A stretch of DNA of 64,000 nucleotides from Bifidobacterium vansinderenii (GCF_002234915.1 NZ_NEWD01000007.1:1-64000); one strand, 5' to 3'; counted from the first letter of the stretch, positions 17,688-27,494 are shown. Translations and numbers: made by a program. Notes: a model not told the origin generated them from the sequence alone.

Positions 17688-18644
17688 GTGAATAACCTCT
17701 TACGACTTCTCGGCAGGCGACTGATCGCCCTGCCGTTCATGGCATTCGGAGTGACGCTGCTCGTCTACTTCCTCATGTCGTTCTCGCAGTACGATCCCGC
17801 GGTCGCCGCGCTCGGCGAAAACGCCACCCCCGAGGCGCTCGCCGCCTACCGTCACGAAATGGGCTTCGACCGCCCCTGGTGGGAGCAGTTCTTCTCCTAC
17901 CTCGGCGGCCTGCTGCACGGCGATCTCGGCGTGTACGGCGTCAACAAGGACTCCGTGGGCGCCCGCATCGCCGACGCGTTCCCGATCACGCTGCAGCTGA
18001 CGTTCATCGGCCTGCTCATCGCCGTGGTCCTCGCCGTGATCTTCGGCGTGCTCGCCGCCCTCTACCGCGACACCTGGGTCGACCAGGCCATCCGCGTCGT
18101 GTCCATCATCGCCATCGCCACCCCGTCGTTCTGGCTCGGCGTGCTGCTCATCTACCTGCTGCAGATCCAGCTGTCCTGGCTGCCCGGCGCCGGCGAACTG
18201 CCCGCGTTCACGCAGGACCCGACCGGCTACCTCGCCCGCATGGCCATGCCCAGCTTCGCGCTCGGCCTGCCCGTCGCCGGCTCGCTGACCCGCATCATCC
18301 GCACGTCCATGGTCGAGGAGCTCGACAAGGACTACGTGCGCACCGCCATCGGCGCCGGCGTGCCCAAGCGTGTGGTCGTGGCCCGCAACGTGTTCCGCAA
18401 CGCGCTGATCACCCCGGTCACCGTGCTCGGCATGAAGATCGGCTACCTCATGGGCGGCGCCATCGTCATCGAGGTCATCTTCTCCCTGCCTGGCATGGGC
18501 ACGGCCATGTTCGACGGCATCAACAACAACCAGCCGATGCTGGTGCAGGGCGTGGTGCTCGTCGTGGCGCTCGCGTTCATGGTGGTCAACGTGATCGTCG
18601 ACCTGCTGTACGTGCTCATCAACCCGCGAATCAGGACGGTGTGA
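17688..18644 (+). CDS. ABC transporter permease, DppB type
   Basis: This 318-residue membrane protein has about six helices and the BPD_transp_1 cytoplasmic loop with the EAA-like segment (MVEELDKDYVRTAIGAGVPK). It is one half of the channel of the nan-cluster importer. GTG 17688 is used because GGGAGA lies 7 bases upstream; a TTG at 17673 is less likely. The next gene begins 1 bp after the stop, so translation is coupled. Confidence 0.9.
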   Translation: MNNLLRLLGRRLIALPFMAFGVTLLVYFLMSFSQYDPAVAALGENATPEALAAYRHEMGFDRPWWEQFFSYLGGLLHGDLGVYGVNKDSVGARIADAFPITLQLTFIGLLIAVVLAVIFGVLAALYRDTWVDQAIRVVSIIAIATPSFWLGVLLIYLLQIQLSWLPGAGELPAFTQDPTGYLARMAMPSFALGLPVAGSLTRIIRTSMVEELDKDYVRTAIGAGVPKRVVVARNVFRNALITPVTVLGMKIGYLMGGAIVIEVIFSLPGMGTAMFDGINNNQPMLVQGVVLVVALAFMVVNVIVDLLYVLINPRIRTV

Positions 18645-18645
18645 C

Positions 18646-20721
18646 ATGTTCGGAAGCAACAACGCAACCAAGGAATTCAGCAAACCCGGCACCAAGGTGA
18701 AGGTGCGCCGCTGGTCGAGCATGACCATCGGCACCCGCATCTCCGTGATCGTGATCGCCGTGCTGGCCCTGGCCGCCATTCTGGCGCCCGTCGTCACCCC
18801 GCACGACCCCACCGAGATCACCATGAGCTACGATTCGCCGAGCGGCGACCACTGGTTCGGCACCGACAACCTCGGCCGTGACGTGTTTTCCCGCGTGATC
18901 TACGGCGCCCGCTACTCGCTGGTCATCGGCCTGACGTCGATCGCGTTCGCCCTCGTCGTGGGCGCGATCATCGGCGCGATCGCCGCCGTCTCGCGCACGT
19001 GGATCTCCGAGATCATCATGCGACTGATCGACGTGGTCATGTCCGTGCCGACGATCGCCCTGGCGGCCGTGTTCGTGTCGATCCTCGGCCAGTCCATGAT
19101 CGGCATCATCATCTCCATCGGCGTGCTCTACGTGCCGCAGATCGCACGAATCGTGCGAGCGAACATCATCAGCGAATACGGCAAGGACTACGTGCGTGCC
19201 GTGATCGTCTCCGGCGCACGTGCCCCGTGGATCCTGTTCAAGCACGTGACGCGCAACATCGCCGCCCCCGTCATGGTGTTCACCACGCTGTCGGTGGCCG
19301 ACGCGATCGTGTTCGAGGCCTCGCTGAGCTTCATCAACGCCGGCATCCCCGAGCCCACGCCCACGTGGGGCAACATCCTGTCGTCCGCCAAGGCCGGCGT
19401 GCTGTACGGCTACTGGTGGCAGGCCATGTTCCCCGGTCTGGCGATCATGATCACCGTGCTGTGCCTCAACATCCTGTCCGAAGGCATCACCGACGCCATG
19501 GTGGCCGCCCCGACCGCGCCGATCAAGCAGACCGCCGACGAGGCCGAGCTCAAGCGCAAGGAAGACCAGCTGCTCATCGACCCGGTGGCCGCCTACAAGG
19601 CCCAGCACGACAGCCTGGAGCTGCGACTTGCCCAGCTGCGCGAGGCCGAGCTCAAGCGCAAGGACCGCTTCATCCCGCTCTCGCAGGAGAAGCCCGTCAT
19701 CGAGGTCAAGGACCTGTGCATCAAGTTCCCGCGTCACGGCGACGTGAACGTGGTGGACCACCTGTCGTTCTCCGTACGCCCCGGCGAGACCATGGGCCTG
19801 GTCGGCGAGTCCGGCTGCGGCAAGTCCATCACCTCGCTGGCCATCATGGGACTGCTGGACCCCAAGGCCCAGATCAGCGGCGAGATCCTGTTCGACGGCA
19901 AGAACCTCGTGGGCATGGATCCCAAGGAGCACAACGCCCTGCGCGGCCACGAGATCGCCATGGTCTACCAGGACGCGCTCTCCAGCCTCAACCCGTCCAT
20001 GCTCATCAAGGCACAGATGAAGCAGCTCACCTCCCGCGGCGGCACCCGCAGCGCCGAGGAACTGCTCGAACTCGTGGGCCTGGATCCCAAGCGCACGCTG
20101 GAATCCTACCCGCACGAGCTTTCCGGCGGCCAGCGCCAGCGCGTGCTCATCGCCATGGCCCTGACCCGCGACCCGAAGCTCATCATCGCCGACGAGCCCA
20201 CCACCGCGCTCGACGTGACCGTGCAGAAGCAGGTGATCGACCTGCTCAACGAGCTGCGCGAGAAGCTCGGCTTCGCCATGATCTTCGTCTCGCACGACCT
20301 GGCGCTCGTGGCCAAGGTTGCCCACTCCGTGACCGTCATGTACGCCGGCCAGGTGGTCGAGCAGGCCTCCATCAAGGAGATCCTCACCGACCCCCGCCAC
20401 GAGTACACGCGCGGCCTGCTCGGATCCGTCACCTCCATCGAGGCCGGCCAGGGACGCCTCCATCAGGTGCCCGGCACCGTGCCGAGCCCCGCCGACTTCC
20501 CCAAGGGCAACCGCTTCGCACCGCGCTCCTCTCGCCCCGACCACGGTCTCAACGAGAAGCCCGTGATGAAGGTCGTGCCCGGCACCCAGCACTACGTGGC
20601 CTGCCAGCCCGACGATCCCGAGCCGGGGCCGGCGCCCGACTTCACCTACGACTGGTTCGCGCCAACCCCAGAAGTGGCGGCCCGTGAGGCGGCCGAGGCG
20701 CTGAAAGGAGCACAGCGATGA
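18646..20721 (+). CDS. fused ABC permease and ATP-binding protein (DppC-DppD type)
   Basis: Residues 1-290 are a DppC-type permease: one N-terminal helix, a periplasmic stretch with HWFGTDNLGRDVFSR, and five more helices. A charged linker (about 295-345) contains two ELKRK repeats. Residues about 350-600 are a DppD-type ATPase with Walker A GESGCGKS (387-394), signature LSGGQ (492-496) and Walker B LIIADEP, ending in an oligopeptide-type C-terminal extension. The 691-residue length equals the two usual proteins joined. The frame is continuous, so this is a true fusion. Its stop overlaps the next ATG by 4 bp. Confidence 0.92.
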   Translation: MFGSNNATKEFSKPGTKVKVRRWSSMTIGTRISVIVIAVLALAAILAPVVTPHDPTEITMSYDSPSGDHWFGTDNLGRDVFSRVIYGARYSLVIGLTSIAFALVVGAIIGAIAAVSRTWISEIIMRLIDVVMSVPTIALAAVFVSILGQSMIGIIISIGVLYVPQIARIVRANIISEYGKDYVRAVIVSGARAPWILFKHVTRNIAAPVMVFTTLSVADAIVFEASLSFINAGIPEPTPTWGNILSSAKAGVLYGYWWQAMFPGLAIMITVLCLNILSEGITDAMVAAPTAPIKQTADEAELKRKEDQLLIDPVAAYKAQHDSLELRLAQLREAELKRKDRFIPLSQEKPVIEVKDLCIKFPRHGDVNVVDHLSFSVRPGETMGLVGESGCGKSITSLAIMGLLDPKAQISGEILFDGKNLVGMDPKEHNALRGHEIAMVYQDALSSLNPSMLIKAQMKQLTSRGGTRSAEELLELVGLDPKRTLESYPHELSGGQRQRVLIAMALTRDPKLIIADEPTTALDVTVQKQVIDLLNELREKLGFAMIFVSHDLALVAKVAHSVTVMYAGQVVEQASIKEILTDPRHEYTRGLLGSVTSIEAGQGRLHQVPGTVPSPADFPKGNRFAPRSSRPDHGLNEKPVMKVVPGTQHYVACQPDDPEPGPAPDFTYDWFAPTPEVAAREAAEALKGAQR

Positions 20722-21578
20722 GCGAGACGAACAGCAAGCGCATCGACGGCGTGCATGCCGATGACAAGACCACGCCCATCATCGAGCTCAAGGACATCGA
20801 GGTCGTGTTCACCACCCGTGCTGGCTCGCTCTTCCACCCCAAGAAGATCACCGCCGTCAACAAGGTGAACCTCCGGCTCATGCCCGGCCGCACGGTCGGC
20901 ATCGTGGGCGAGTCCGGCTGCGGCAAGTCCACCACCGCGAACGTGATGTGCGGACTGCAGAGCGTGACCGGCGGCAAGGTGTTCTTCAAGGGCCAGGACG
21001 TCACCCGCCGCACCGCCAAGGAGCGCATGGACATCGGCCGCGTGGTCTCCGTGGTCTTCCAGGACCCGGCCACCGCGCTCAACGCCCGCATGAGCGTGCA
21101 GGACCAGCTCATGGACCCGCTGATCGTGCACAGCCTCGGCGACGATGCGGCCCGCCGCAAGCGCGCCTACGAGCTGATCGACATGGTGGGCCTGCCCAAG
21201 TCCGCGCTCAACGCCCTGCCCGGACAGCTCTCCGGCGGCCAGCGACAGCGTGTGGCCATCGCCCGCGCCCTGTCGCTCAACCCGGACGCGATCATCGCCG
21301 ACGAGCCCACCTCCGCGCTCGACGTGTCGGTGCGCGCGCAGATCCTCAACCTGCTGAGCGACCTCAAGAAATCGCTCGGACTGTCGATGGTGTTCATCAG
21401 TCACGACATTCAGACTGTGCGATACGTGTCCGACGAGATCGTGGTGATGAACCACGGCACCATCGTCGAGCACGGCGAGGCGCACGACGTGCTCAACAAC
21501 CCGCAGGATCCGTACACGCAGATGCTGCTCGGCGCCGCGCCGTCGCTGCTGCACCCCACCCCCGACGAGTGCATCTGA
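20718..21578 (+). CDS. ABC transporter ATP-binding protein, DppF type
   Basis: The 286-residue ATPase has Walker A GESGCGKS (64-71), Q-loop VFQDP, signature LSGGQRQRV, Walker B AIIADEP and H-loop FISHD. It is the second ATPase of the nan-cluster importer, pairing with the ATPase half of the upstream fusion. The ATGA overlap with that gene shows translational coupling. It lacks the longer C-terminal zinc/oligopeptide extension of some DppF proteins. Confidence 0.92.
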   Translation: MSETNSKRIDGVHADDKTTPIIELKDIEVVFTTRAGSLFHPKKITAVNKVNLRLMPGRTVGIVGESGCGKSTTANVMCGLQSVTGGKVFFKGQDVTRRTAKERMDIGRVVSVVFQDPATALNARMSVQDQLMDPLIVHSLGDDAARRKRAYELIDMVGLPKSALNALPGQLSGGQRQRVAIARALSLNPDAIIADEPTSALDVSVRAQILNLLSDLKKSLGLSMVFISHDIQTVRYVSDEIVVMNHGTIVEHGEAHDVLNNPQDPYTQMLLGAAPSLLHPTPDECI

Positions 21579-21673
21579 GCGGACGGTCCCTCGTCCGCCG
21601 CGCCGGCATCGCCGGCGAGCATCACCATCCAATCACCTTTCCACCAATACACACCAAAAGGAAACCAACCATC

Positions 21674-22630
21674 ATGACCACCACATTCCGCGGCGTCATC
21701 CCGCCCGTCGTCACTCCGCTCACCGCCGACCGCGAGCTCGACCGCGCCAGCTTCAAGCGTTCGATCGACCGACTGATCGACGCCGGCGTCAACGGACTGT
21801 TCTTCCTCGGCTCCTCCGGCGAAGTCGCGTTCAGCACCGACGAACGTCGCCGCGAGATCATCGAGGCCGCCATCGAGTTCGTGGCCGGACGCGTGCCCGT
21901 GCTCGTCGGCTGCATCGACACCGAGACCAACCGCGTGATCGAACACGCCAAGGTCGCCAAGGAACTGGGCGCCGACGCCATCGTCGCCACCGCGCCGTTC
22001 TACGCGCTCGGCGGCCTGCCGGAGATCGAGAACCACTTCCGTCTGATTCACGAGGCCGTGGACCTGCCGCTGTTCGCCTACGACATCCCCGTGTGCGTGC
22101 ACGTCAAACTGCCCGGCGACCTGCTCGTGCGCCTCGGCCTCGACGGCGTTCTCGCCGGCGTGAAGGACTCGTCGAACGACGACGTGGCCTTCCGCTTCCT
22201 CGTGGACGACAACAACAAGGCCGGCCACCCGCTCACCCTGCTCACCGGACAGGAGGTCGTGGTCGACGGCGCGTACATGGCCGGCGCCGACGGCAGCGTG
22301 CCGGGCCTGGGCAACGTGGAATGCACCGGATACGTGCGCATGTGGCAGGCGTACGAGGCCGGCGACTGGGCCACCGTGCGCGCCGAACAGGACAAGCTCG
22401 CCGCACTCATGCGCATCGTCACCGTCACATCCGGAGTCTCCGGATTCGGCGCCGGCGTGGGTGCGTTCAAGACCGCCATGGCGCTGCTCGGCGTGTTCGA
22501 CACCAACCAAATGCCCAACCCGGTGCAGGCGCTGCAGGGCGAGAACGTGGAGGCCGTGGCCGCCGTGCTGCGCGAATGCGGACTCGAACCCGTGCACACC
22601 CCCGAGGAAGTCACCAACTCCACTCACTGA
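21674..22630 (+). CDS. nanA: DapA/NanA family aldolase, probable N-acetylneuraminate lyase
   Basis: The 318-residue class I aldolase belongs to the DHDPS/NAL superfamily. GSSGE lies at 46-50, the catalytic Tyr136 in AYDIP and the Schiff-base Lys164 in GVKDSSND. Together with nanK, nanE and nagB it probably cleaves Neu5Ac to ManNAc and pyruvate. Sequence alone does not exclude another pyruvate aldolase. AAAAGGAA is upstream of the ATG. It follows the importer genes after 95 bp and is part of the same unit. Confidence 0.85.
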   Translation: MTTTFRGVIPPVVTPLTADRELDRASFKRSIDRLIDAGVNGLFFLGSSGEVAFSTDERRREIIEAAIEFVAGRVPVLVGCIDTETNRVIEHAKVAKELGADAIVATAPFYALGGLPEIENHFRLIHEAVDLPLFAYDIPVCVHVKLPGDLLVRLGLDGVLAGVKDSSNDDVAFRFLVDDNNKAGHPLTLLTGQEVVVDGAYMAGADGSVPGLGNVECTGYVRMWQAYEAGDWATVRAEQDKLAALMRIVTVTSGVSGFGAGVGAFKTAMALLGVFDTNQMPNPVQALQGENVEAVAAVLRECGLEPVHTPEEVTNSTH

Positions 22631-22661
22631 AGCTTCAAAGGAACCCGCGAAAGGAACACCC

Positions 22662-23450
22662 ATGGCGGAAGTCATCATCGTCAAGAACCAGGATGAGGCC
22701 GGCGCGCTGTACGCCAAGTCCGTGGCCGATCTCATCGAACGCAAGCCGTTCGCCGTGCTCGGTCTAGCCACCGGATCCACGCCGCTGGTCGCCTACGAGC
22801 ATCTGGCGCTCGAGGTGCGCGACCGCGGCCTCGACGTCTCCCACGTGCGCGGCTTCGCGCTCGACGAGTACGCCGGCCTGCCGGTCGAACACCCCGAATC
22901 CTACCGCAGCGTGATCACGCGCACCGTGGTGGAGCCGCTCGGCCTCGACCCGAAGCACGTGCACGTGCCCAACGGCGCGCTCGAGACCATCGCCACCGCC
23001 GGCGCCGACTACGATCGCGCCATCGAGGAGGCCGGCGGCATCGACGTGCAGATCCTCGGCGTGGGCACCGACGGCCACATCGGATTCAACGAGCCCGGCA
23101 GCTCGCTGGCGTCCGGCACGCGCATCAAGACGCTCACCCAGCAGACCCGCGTCGACAACGCCCGCTTCTTCGACGGCGACATGAACCAGGTACCCACGCA
23201 CTGCATCACGCAGGGCATCGGCACGATCATGAAGGCCCGTCATCTGGTGCTGCTCGCGTTCGGCGAGAACAAGGCCGACGCCGTGGCCGCCAGCGTGGAG
23301 GGCGGCGTCTCGGCCATGTGTCCGGCATCCGCGCTGCAGTTGCACCCGCACGCCACGTTCATCGTGGACGAGGCGGCGGCCAGCAAGCTCAAGCTCGCCG
23401 ACTACTACCGCTGGGTCTACGCGAACAAGCCCGCCTGGCAGGGCATCTGA
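22662..23450 (+). CDS. nagB: glucosamine-6-phosphate deaminase
   Basis: It converts GlcN-6-P to Fru-6-P and ammonia, the exit to central metabolism. The 262-residue protein has the sugar phosphate isomerase motif LGLATGSTP (33-41), the catalytic Asp68 in ALDEYAGL, and GVGTDGHIGFNEPGS with the acid/base His. AAAGGAA precedes the ATG. It is the last gene of the transporter unit and is followed by a long hairpin terminator. No nagA deacetylase lies in the window, so that step must be encoded elsewhere. Confidence 0.94.
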   Translation: MAEVIIVKNQDEAGALYAKSVADLIERKPFAVLGLATGSTPLVAYEHLALEVRDRGLDVSHVRGFALDEYAGLPVEHPESYRSVITRTVVEPLGLDPKHVHVPNGALETIATAGADYDRAIEEAGGIDVQILGVGTDGHIGFNEPGSSLASGTRIKTLTQQTRVDNARFFDGDMNQVPTHCITQGIGTIMKARHLVLLAFGENKADAVAASVEGGVSAMCPASALQLHPHATFIVDEAAASKLKLADYYRWVYANKPAWQGI

Positions 23451-23507
23451 CCGGTCGGGGGAGTCCCACGGAACCTGCCATAGCCGCGTGACTCCTCTCG
23501 ACCGCAT

Positions 23508-23545
23508 GCCGGAGGCGGATCGGGTTTTCCCGGTCCGCCTCCGGC
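23508..23545 (+). terminator. terminator hairpin after nagB
   Basis: GCCGGAGGCGGA pairs with TCCGCCTCCGGC and the stem extends to about 17 bp around a TTTT loop. No T-run follows. It closes the nan transporter-catabolic unit. Confidence 0.75.
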
Positions 23546-23664
23546 GTACGCGCCTTCATCCATGTCGCGTATACCGCCCCCATCGCCGAGCGCCCCCGTC
23601 GAAGCCCACCATCCAGCGTCGTATGGTTCCGCTTTCGGTCGTTAAAGCGGTTCGATGTGAGTGC

Positions 23665-23684
23665 GGTGTTATAAAATAAACACC
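23665..23684. promoter_or_regulatory. AT-rich inverted repeat upstream of nanR
   Basis: GGTGTT and AACACC flank ATAAAATA, 129 bp before the nanR start. It could be part of the nanR promoter or a separate operator. It does not match the ATCAGACGTCT core, so autoregulation by the same site type is not supported. Confidence 0.4.
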
Positions 23685-23812
23685 TGTGGTTGTCGTTGAC
23701 GATATCCCGGTGCAGTTTGGAGGGGCACGACTCCAATTACGTAGTCGAACTTGAACCACATGTTCATGTCGACGCTGCTGTGACCGCACACGTTCTGGAA
23801 AGGAACACAGAG

Positions 23813-24604
23813 ATGTCATCCACGCCTTCGGCCAGTGATTTCGTGGCCGCCGTACCGTCGTTGGCCTACCTGGACCGTTCGCCGATCGACACGGACACCC
23901 CCCAGCAGCCCAGCCGCTGCGATATCACCATGGACGCGATCAAGTCGTACATCATCAATCACAAGCTCGTGCCGGGCGACAGCCTGCCCACCGAAACCGA
24001 ACTGTGCCAGGCCGTCAAGGCGTCACGATCCTCCGTACGCGAGGCCGTGCGCAAGCTCGAGGCCCTGCACATCGTCAAGGTGGTTCACGGCCGGGGCACG
24101 TTCGTGGGCGACCTGTCGCTGGAACCGCTCGTCGAGACGCTGGCCTTCCGTGCCATGGTCAAGGCCACCAGCAAACAGGACTTCAGCGAACTGCGCAACG
24201 TGGTGCAGGTCCGCCGTTCGCTCGACAAAGGCGTGGCCGAATCGATCGTCGCCGCGCTGAAGGGCACCGAACAGCCCGAACTCATGGAGATCACCGACCG
24301 CATGGTCGAACGCGCCGAACATGGCGACAGCTTCCTCGACGAGGACATCGCATTCCACTCCCGACTGCTCGCCTACGCGAACAACACCGTGCTCACCCAG
24401 CTGTCCGACAGCCTGTGGATGGTGCACATGGCCGTGCTGCCCAGCCTCGGACTGCAGGTGTCCGCACAGCTCAAGGACAGTGCCGAAGCACATCGCGCGA
24501 TGCTCGACGCCGCGCTCGCCGGAGACGCCGACGCCTACCGCAGGGCCGTGGACGACCACTACCGTCCCATCGACGCCATCCTCGCCGCCGCGCTGGATCG
24601 CTAG
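23813..24604 (+). CDS. nanR: GntR/FadR-type regulator, probable sialic acid repressor NanR
   Basis: The 263-residue protein has an N-terminal GntR winged helix (about 35-105, LPTETELCQAVKASRSSVRE and the wing VVHGRGTFVGD) and a C-terminal FCD domain (EDIAFHSRLLAYANN, EAHRAMLDAALAGD). It ends the nan cluster, and a palindromic operator is repeated in front of both nan units. In Bifidobacterium breve a GntR-type repressor is known to control sialic acid use, released by Neu5Ac. The start at 23813 has GGAAAGGAA upstream. Confidence 0.88.
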   Translation: MSSTPSASDFVAAVPSLAYLDRSPIDTDTPQQPSRCDITMDAIKSYIINHKLVPGDSLPTETELCQAVKASRSSVREAVRKLEALHIVKVVHGRGTFVGDLSLEPLVETLAFRAMVKATSKQDFSELRNVVQVRRSLDKGVAESIVAALKGTEQPELMEITDRMVERAEHGDSFLDEDIAFHSRLLAYANNTVLTQLSDSLWMVHMAVLPSLGLQVSAQLKDSAEAHRAMLDAALAGDADAYRRAVDDHYRPIDAILAAALDR

Positions 24605-24613
24605 ATATACGTA

Positions 24614-24640
24614 GGCTCCCCTCAGCGAGGGGAGCCATTG
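24614..24640. terminator. bidirectional terminator between nanR and the amino acid permease
   Basis: GGCTCCCCTC (24614-24623) and GAGGGGAGCC (24627-24636) form a 10-bp stem with an AGC loop between convergent genes. Its sequence is the palindrome half of the CTG-hairpin repeat superfamily. Confidence 0.8.
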
Positions 24641-24660
24641 TATTTGAGGCGTAAGCCGAA

Positions 24661-26223
24661 CTATTCCTTCGCCTCGGCCTCCTTGACCGCGGTTTCGGCC
24701 TTGACCTCGGCGGCCTCGGTGGCGGCGGCAACGGCCACGTCATTCTTGCCCTGCTGCTTGGCGACGGCCTCATTGATGGCCTTGCGGGCCTTCTTCTGCG
24801 CCTCCTGGCCGAGCTTGGAGTTCTTACGGCTGAAGCCGAAGTACACGGCCAGGCCGATGGCCATCCAGATGGCGAAACGCAGCCAGGTCTCCCAGTTCAG
24901 ACCGGCGATGAACACCAGGCAGAAGATGATGGACAGGATCGGCGTGAACGGCACGCCGGGCGCCTTGAATCCACGGTGTGCGTTCGGCTGGGTTTTGCGC
25001 ATCCACAGCACGCCGGCCGACACGATCATGAACGCGGACAGCGTACCGATGTTCACCAGCTCGAACAGGATGTTGATGTTGATGAAGCCGCCGGCGATGG
25101 CGGTGAGAATGCCGAAGAACCAGGTGCCCTTGAACGGGGTCAGGTACTTCTTGTGCACCTCGCCGAACAGCTTGGGGAACAGGCCGTCGCGGGCCATGGC
25201 GTAGCAGATGCGGGACTGGCCGTACAGCTGCACCAGCATCACGGTGGTCATGCCCACGAGCGCGCCGATGTTCACGATCACGGCCAGCCAGTTCAGGCCG
25301 GTCGCCAGGATCACGCCGGCCACCGGGGCGTCGATGAACTTCGCGAACTCCTTGTAGGGCACCACGCCGGTCATCACCAGCGTCATGATGATGTAGATCA
25401 CCGTGGAGACGGCCAGCGACAGCAGGATGCCGCGCGGCAGCGTCTTGTTCGGATTCACGGTCTCCTCGGCGGAGGAGGACACGGCGTCGAATCCGATGAA
25501 GCTGAAGAACACGATCGACGCGGCCGGAATGATGCCGTACGGCTGCGTCGAACCGGGCTGGAACGTGTAGATGCCGTACGGGGAGAACGGCTTCCAGTTC
25601 GCCGGGTTCACGTACCAGACGGTGCAGATGACGAACAGCACGATGATGGCGAGCTTGATCATCACCATGATGTCGTTGGCGCGCTTGGTCTGGTTGATGC
25701 CGATCGACAGCACCCACGTGATGATCAGCACGATCACGAAGCCCGGCAGGTTGAAGTACGTGGTCACGCCCGGCGTGGTGCCGTACGCGGCGGTCAGCTC
25801 AACGGGCAGATGCAGGCCGAAGCCCTCGAGCAGCTTGTTGAAGTAGCCCGCCCAGCCGGCTGACACCGTGGCCGCCTGCAGTGCGTATTCGAGGATCAGG
25901 TTCCATCCGATGACGAACGCCACGAGTTCGCCGAACGCCAGATAGGCGTAGGAGTATGCGGAACCGGAAACAGGGGCCATGGAAGCGAACTCCGCATAGC
26001 ACAGACCGGCGAAGCCGCAGCAGATGGCGGCCAGCAGGAACGACACCGCCAGAGCGGGGCCGGCGGTGAGTGCGCCCTTGCCGGTGAGCACGAAGATGCC
26101 GGTGCCGATGATCGCACCGATGCCCAGCATCGTCAGATCGAAGGTTTTCATCGTACGTTTCAACGGGGTGGACTCGGCGACGATGCTCGCCACGTCCTTT
26201 TTGCGCAGAAGGCTGCTGCTCAT
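24661..26223 (-). CDS. APC superfamily amino acid permease
   Basis: This 520-residue membrane protein has about 12 helices. The first carries the APC substrate-binding motif IGAIIGTGIFVLTG, and FSFIGFDAVSSSAEETVNP matches the conserved helix 6-loop of cationic amino acid transporter-like members. The cytoplasmic C-terminal tail is Ala/Lys/Glu-rich and probably forms a coiled helix. ATG 26223 has GAGAGGGA upstream. It is a single-gene transcript convergent with nanR. The exact amino acid is not inferable. Confidence 0.9.
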   Translation of the reverse strand: MSSSLLRKKDVASIVAESTPLKRTMKTFDLTMLGIGAIIGTGIFVLTGKGALTAGPALAVSFLLAAICCGFAGLCYAEFASMAPVSGSAYSYAYLAFGELVAFVIGWNLILEYALQAATVSAGWAGYFNKLLEGFGLHLPVELTAAYGTTPGVTTYFNLPGFVIVLIITWVLSIGINQTKRANDIMVMIKLAIIVLFVICTVWYVNPANWKPFSPYGIYTFQPGSTQPYGIIPAASIVFFSFIGFDAVSSSAEETVNPNKTLPRGILLSLAVSTVIYIIMTLVMTGVVPYKEFAKFIDAPVAGVILATGLNWLAVIVNIGALVGMTTVMLVQLYGQSRICYAMARDGLFPKLFGEVHKKYLTPFKGTWFFGILTAIAGGFININILFELVNIGTLSAFMIVSAGVLWMRKTQPNAHRGFKAPGVPFTPILSIIFCLVFIAGLNWETWLRFAIWMAIGLAVYFGFSRKNSKLGQEAQKKARKAINEAVAKQQGKNDVAVAAATEAAEVKAETAVKEAEAKE

Positions 26224-26421
26224 GATTCCCTCTCGTATTCGACAGTTCACAATTACGAAACTCTCACATCATACGGGGAGAACATGAGCGTTTATGTTTC
26301 GGATGCCTGAAAACAGAGAAAAATCCCAAATTATAGGACGAAAAACACTGATCTTCACCATAACGACACGCCGAAGCCCATTTATAGCGTGTTCAAAATT
26401 CCCTGTGCGGTCGCGTTCCAT

Positions 26422-26470
26422 GGCTCCCCTCAGTCCGCTTCGCGGCCAGCTCCCCTCAAAGAGGGGAGCC
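26422..26470. repeat. CTG-hairpin repeat unit with GGCTCCCC ends
   Basis: Read on the minus strand the unit is a palindrome CTCCCCTC TTT GAGGGGAG, then CTG, a hairpin GCCGCGAAGCGG and ACTGAGGGGAGCC. This is the same layout as the larger blocks. It lies in the 324-bp gap between two divergent genes, in which nothing else was seen. Confidence 0.75.
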
Positions 26471-26547
26471 GAGAGTAGAAGATAGTATGGAAACGGCTTC
26501 CGGAGTCGATTCAGAATCGACGGGCCGGACCCGGACGAGGAGGAATC

Positions 26548-27387
26548 ATGGGATTGCTGGACATGTTCTCACGCGGCAGGCAGATCGACACGCGCGCACG
26601 ATCGCTGTCGTTCGTGCTGAACGATACAGGAGCCACATACGAGGACGGCCGCATCGGTCTCGAACCCACCACGCTGACCATCTCCGAAAAACGCGTCGCC
26701 GTGATCGGCCTCAACGGTGCCGGCAAATCCACGCTGCTCAAACTCATCGACGGGGCGATGAAGCCCACGGCCGGCACCGTAAGCGTGGTCCGCCACGTGC
26801 TCGACGACGACGGCAATCCCGAACCCGGTCAGGACACCGCCTACAATCCCTCACGCAAATCCGACGCCAAGGCGCTCAAGGATCTGATCGGCATCGTGCG
26901 TCGCGAGGAGATCCCCAACAGCTACTACATGGCGGACAACATCTCGGACGCCGTGGCCGCCCCGCTCAAGAAGCGCAAACTGCCCGAAGCCTACTGCAAC
27001 GAGACTATCGGCATGCTGTTCGCCCACTTCGGCCTGACCGCCTACGCCCGGCAGAAGGCCGACGCGCTCGACAGCGAGAAGCGCCACCTGCTCGCCATCG
27101 TCAGCGCGCTCGCCATCAATCCGGCCGCCATCGTGGCCGACGAGCCGACCAAGGGACTCGACGAACACGCCACCCGCAACGTGGCGCGAGCCCTATTCGG
27201 CTACGACAAGCAGGTCGTGTTCGCCACGCACGACCTGAGCCTGGTGACCGACCCCATCTACGCGATCGACCGCGTGCTGCTGCTCGACGAACACCGCGTG
27301 GCCTTCGACGGCGCTCCCGCCGAGGCCGTCGATCATTACAACGAACTGATCCGCAAGCGCTACGAGGCGATGAAAGCAGGAAAGTAG
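26548..27387 (+). CDS. ABC transporter ATP-binding protein, CbiO/BioM-like, degenerate signature
   Basis: The 279-residue ATPase has Walker A GLNGAGKS (54-61), Walker B AIVADEPTKGLD and H-loop FATHDLSL. In place of the LSGGQ signature it reads ALDSEKRHLLAIV, lacking the Ser-Gly-Gly that normally contacts ATP in the partner subunit. The C-terminal tail is of cobalt/biotin ECF ATPase type. No permease or S-component gene is adjacent. GAGGAGGAATC precedes the ATG. It may work with a partner encoded elsewhere or be a regulatory ATPase. Confidence 0.8.
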   Translation: MGLLDMFSRGRQIDTRARSLSFVLNDTGATYEDGRIGLEPTTLTISEKRVAVIGLNGAGKSTLLKLIDGAMKPTAGTVSVVRHVLDDDGNPEPGQDTAYNPSRKSDAKALKDLIGIVRREEIPNSYYMADNISDAVAAPLKKRKLPEAYCNETIGMLFAHFGLTAYARQKADALDSEKRHLLAIVSALAINPAAIVADEPTKGLDEHATRNVARALFGYDKQVVFATHDLSLVTDPIYAIDRVLLLDEHRVAFDGAPAEAVDHYNELIRKRYEAMKAGK

Positions 27388-27494
27388 GCAATCCGCATTC
27401 GATCTCCGCATTCGAACGGAACGAATGTCAAGAAAATCGAAGGAAAATGACACGCGCCGCCCGTCCGTCGCATAGCCGGGCCACAATAGGGCAC

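Noticed and set aside
15656-20592. Long minus-strand frames opposite the nan transporter genes
   Set aside because: Their His/Gly/Val-rich low-complexity translations are antisense shadows; the plus-strand frames carry ABC motifs throughout.
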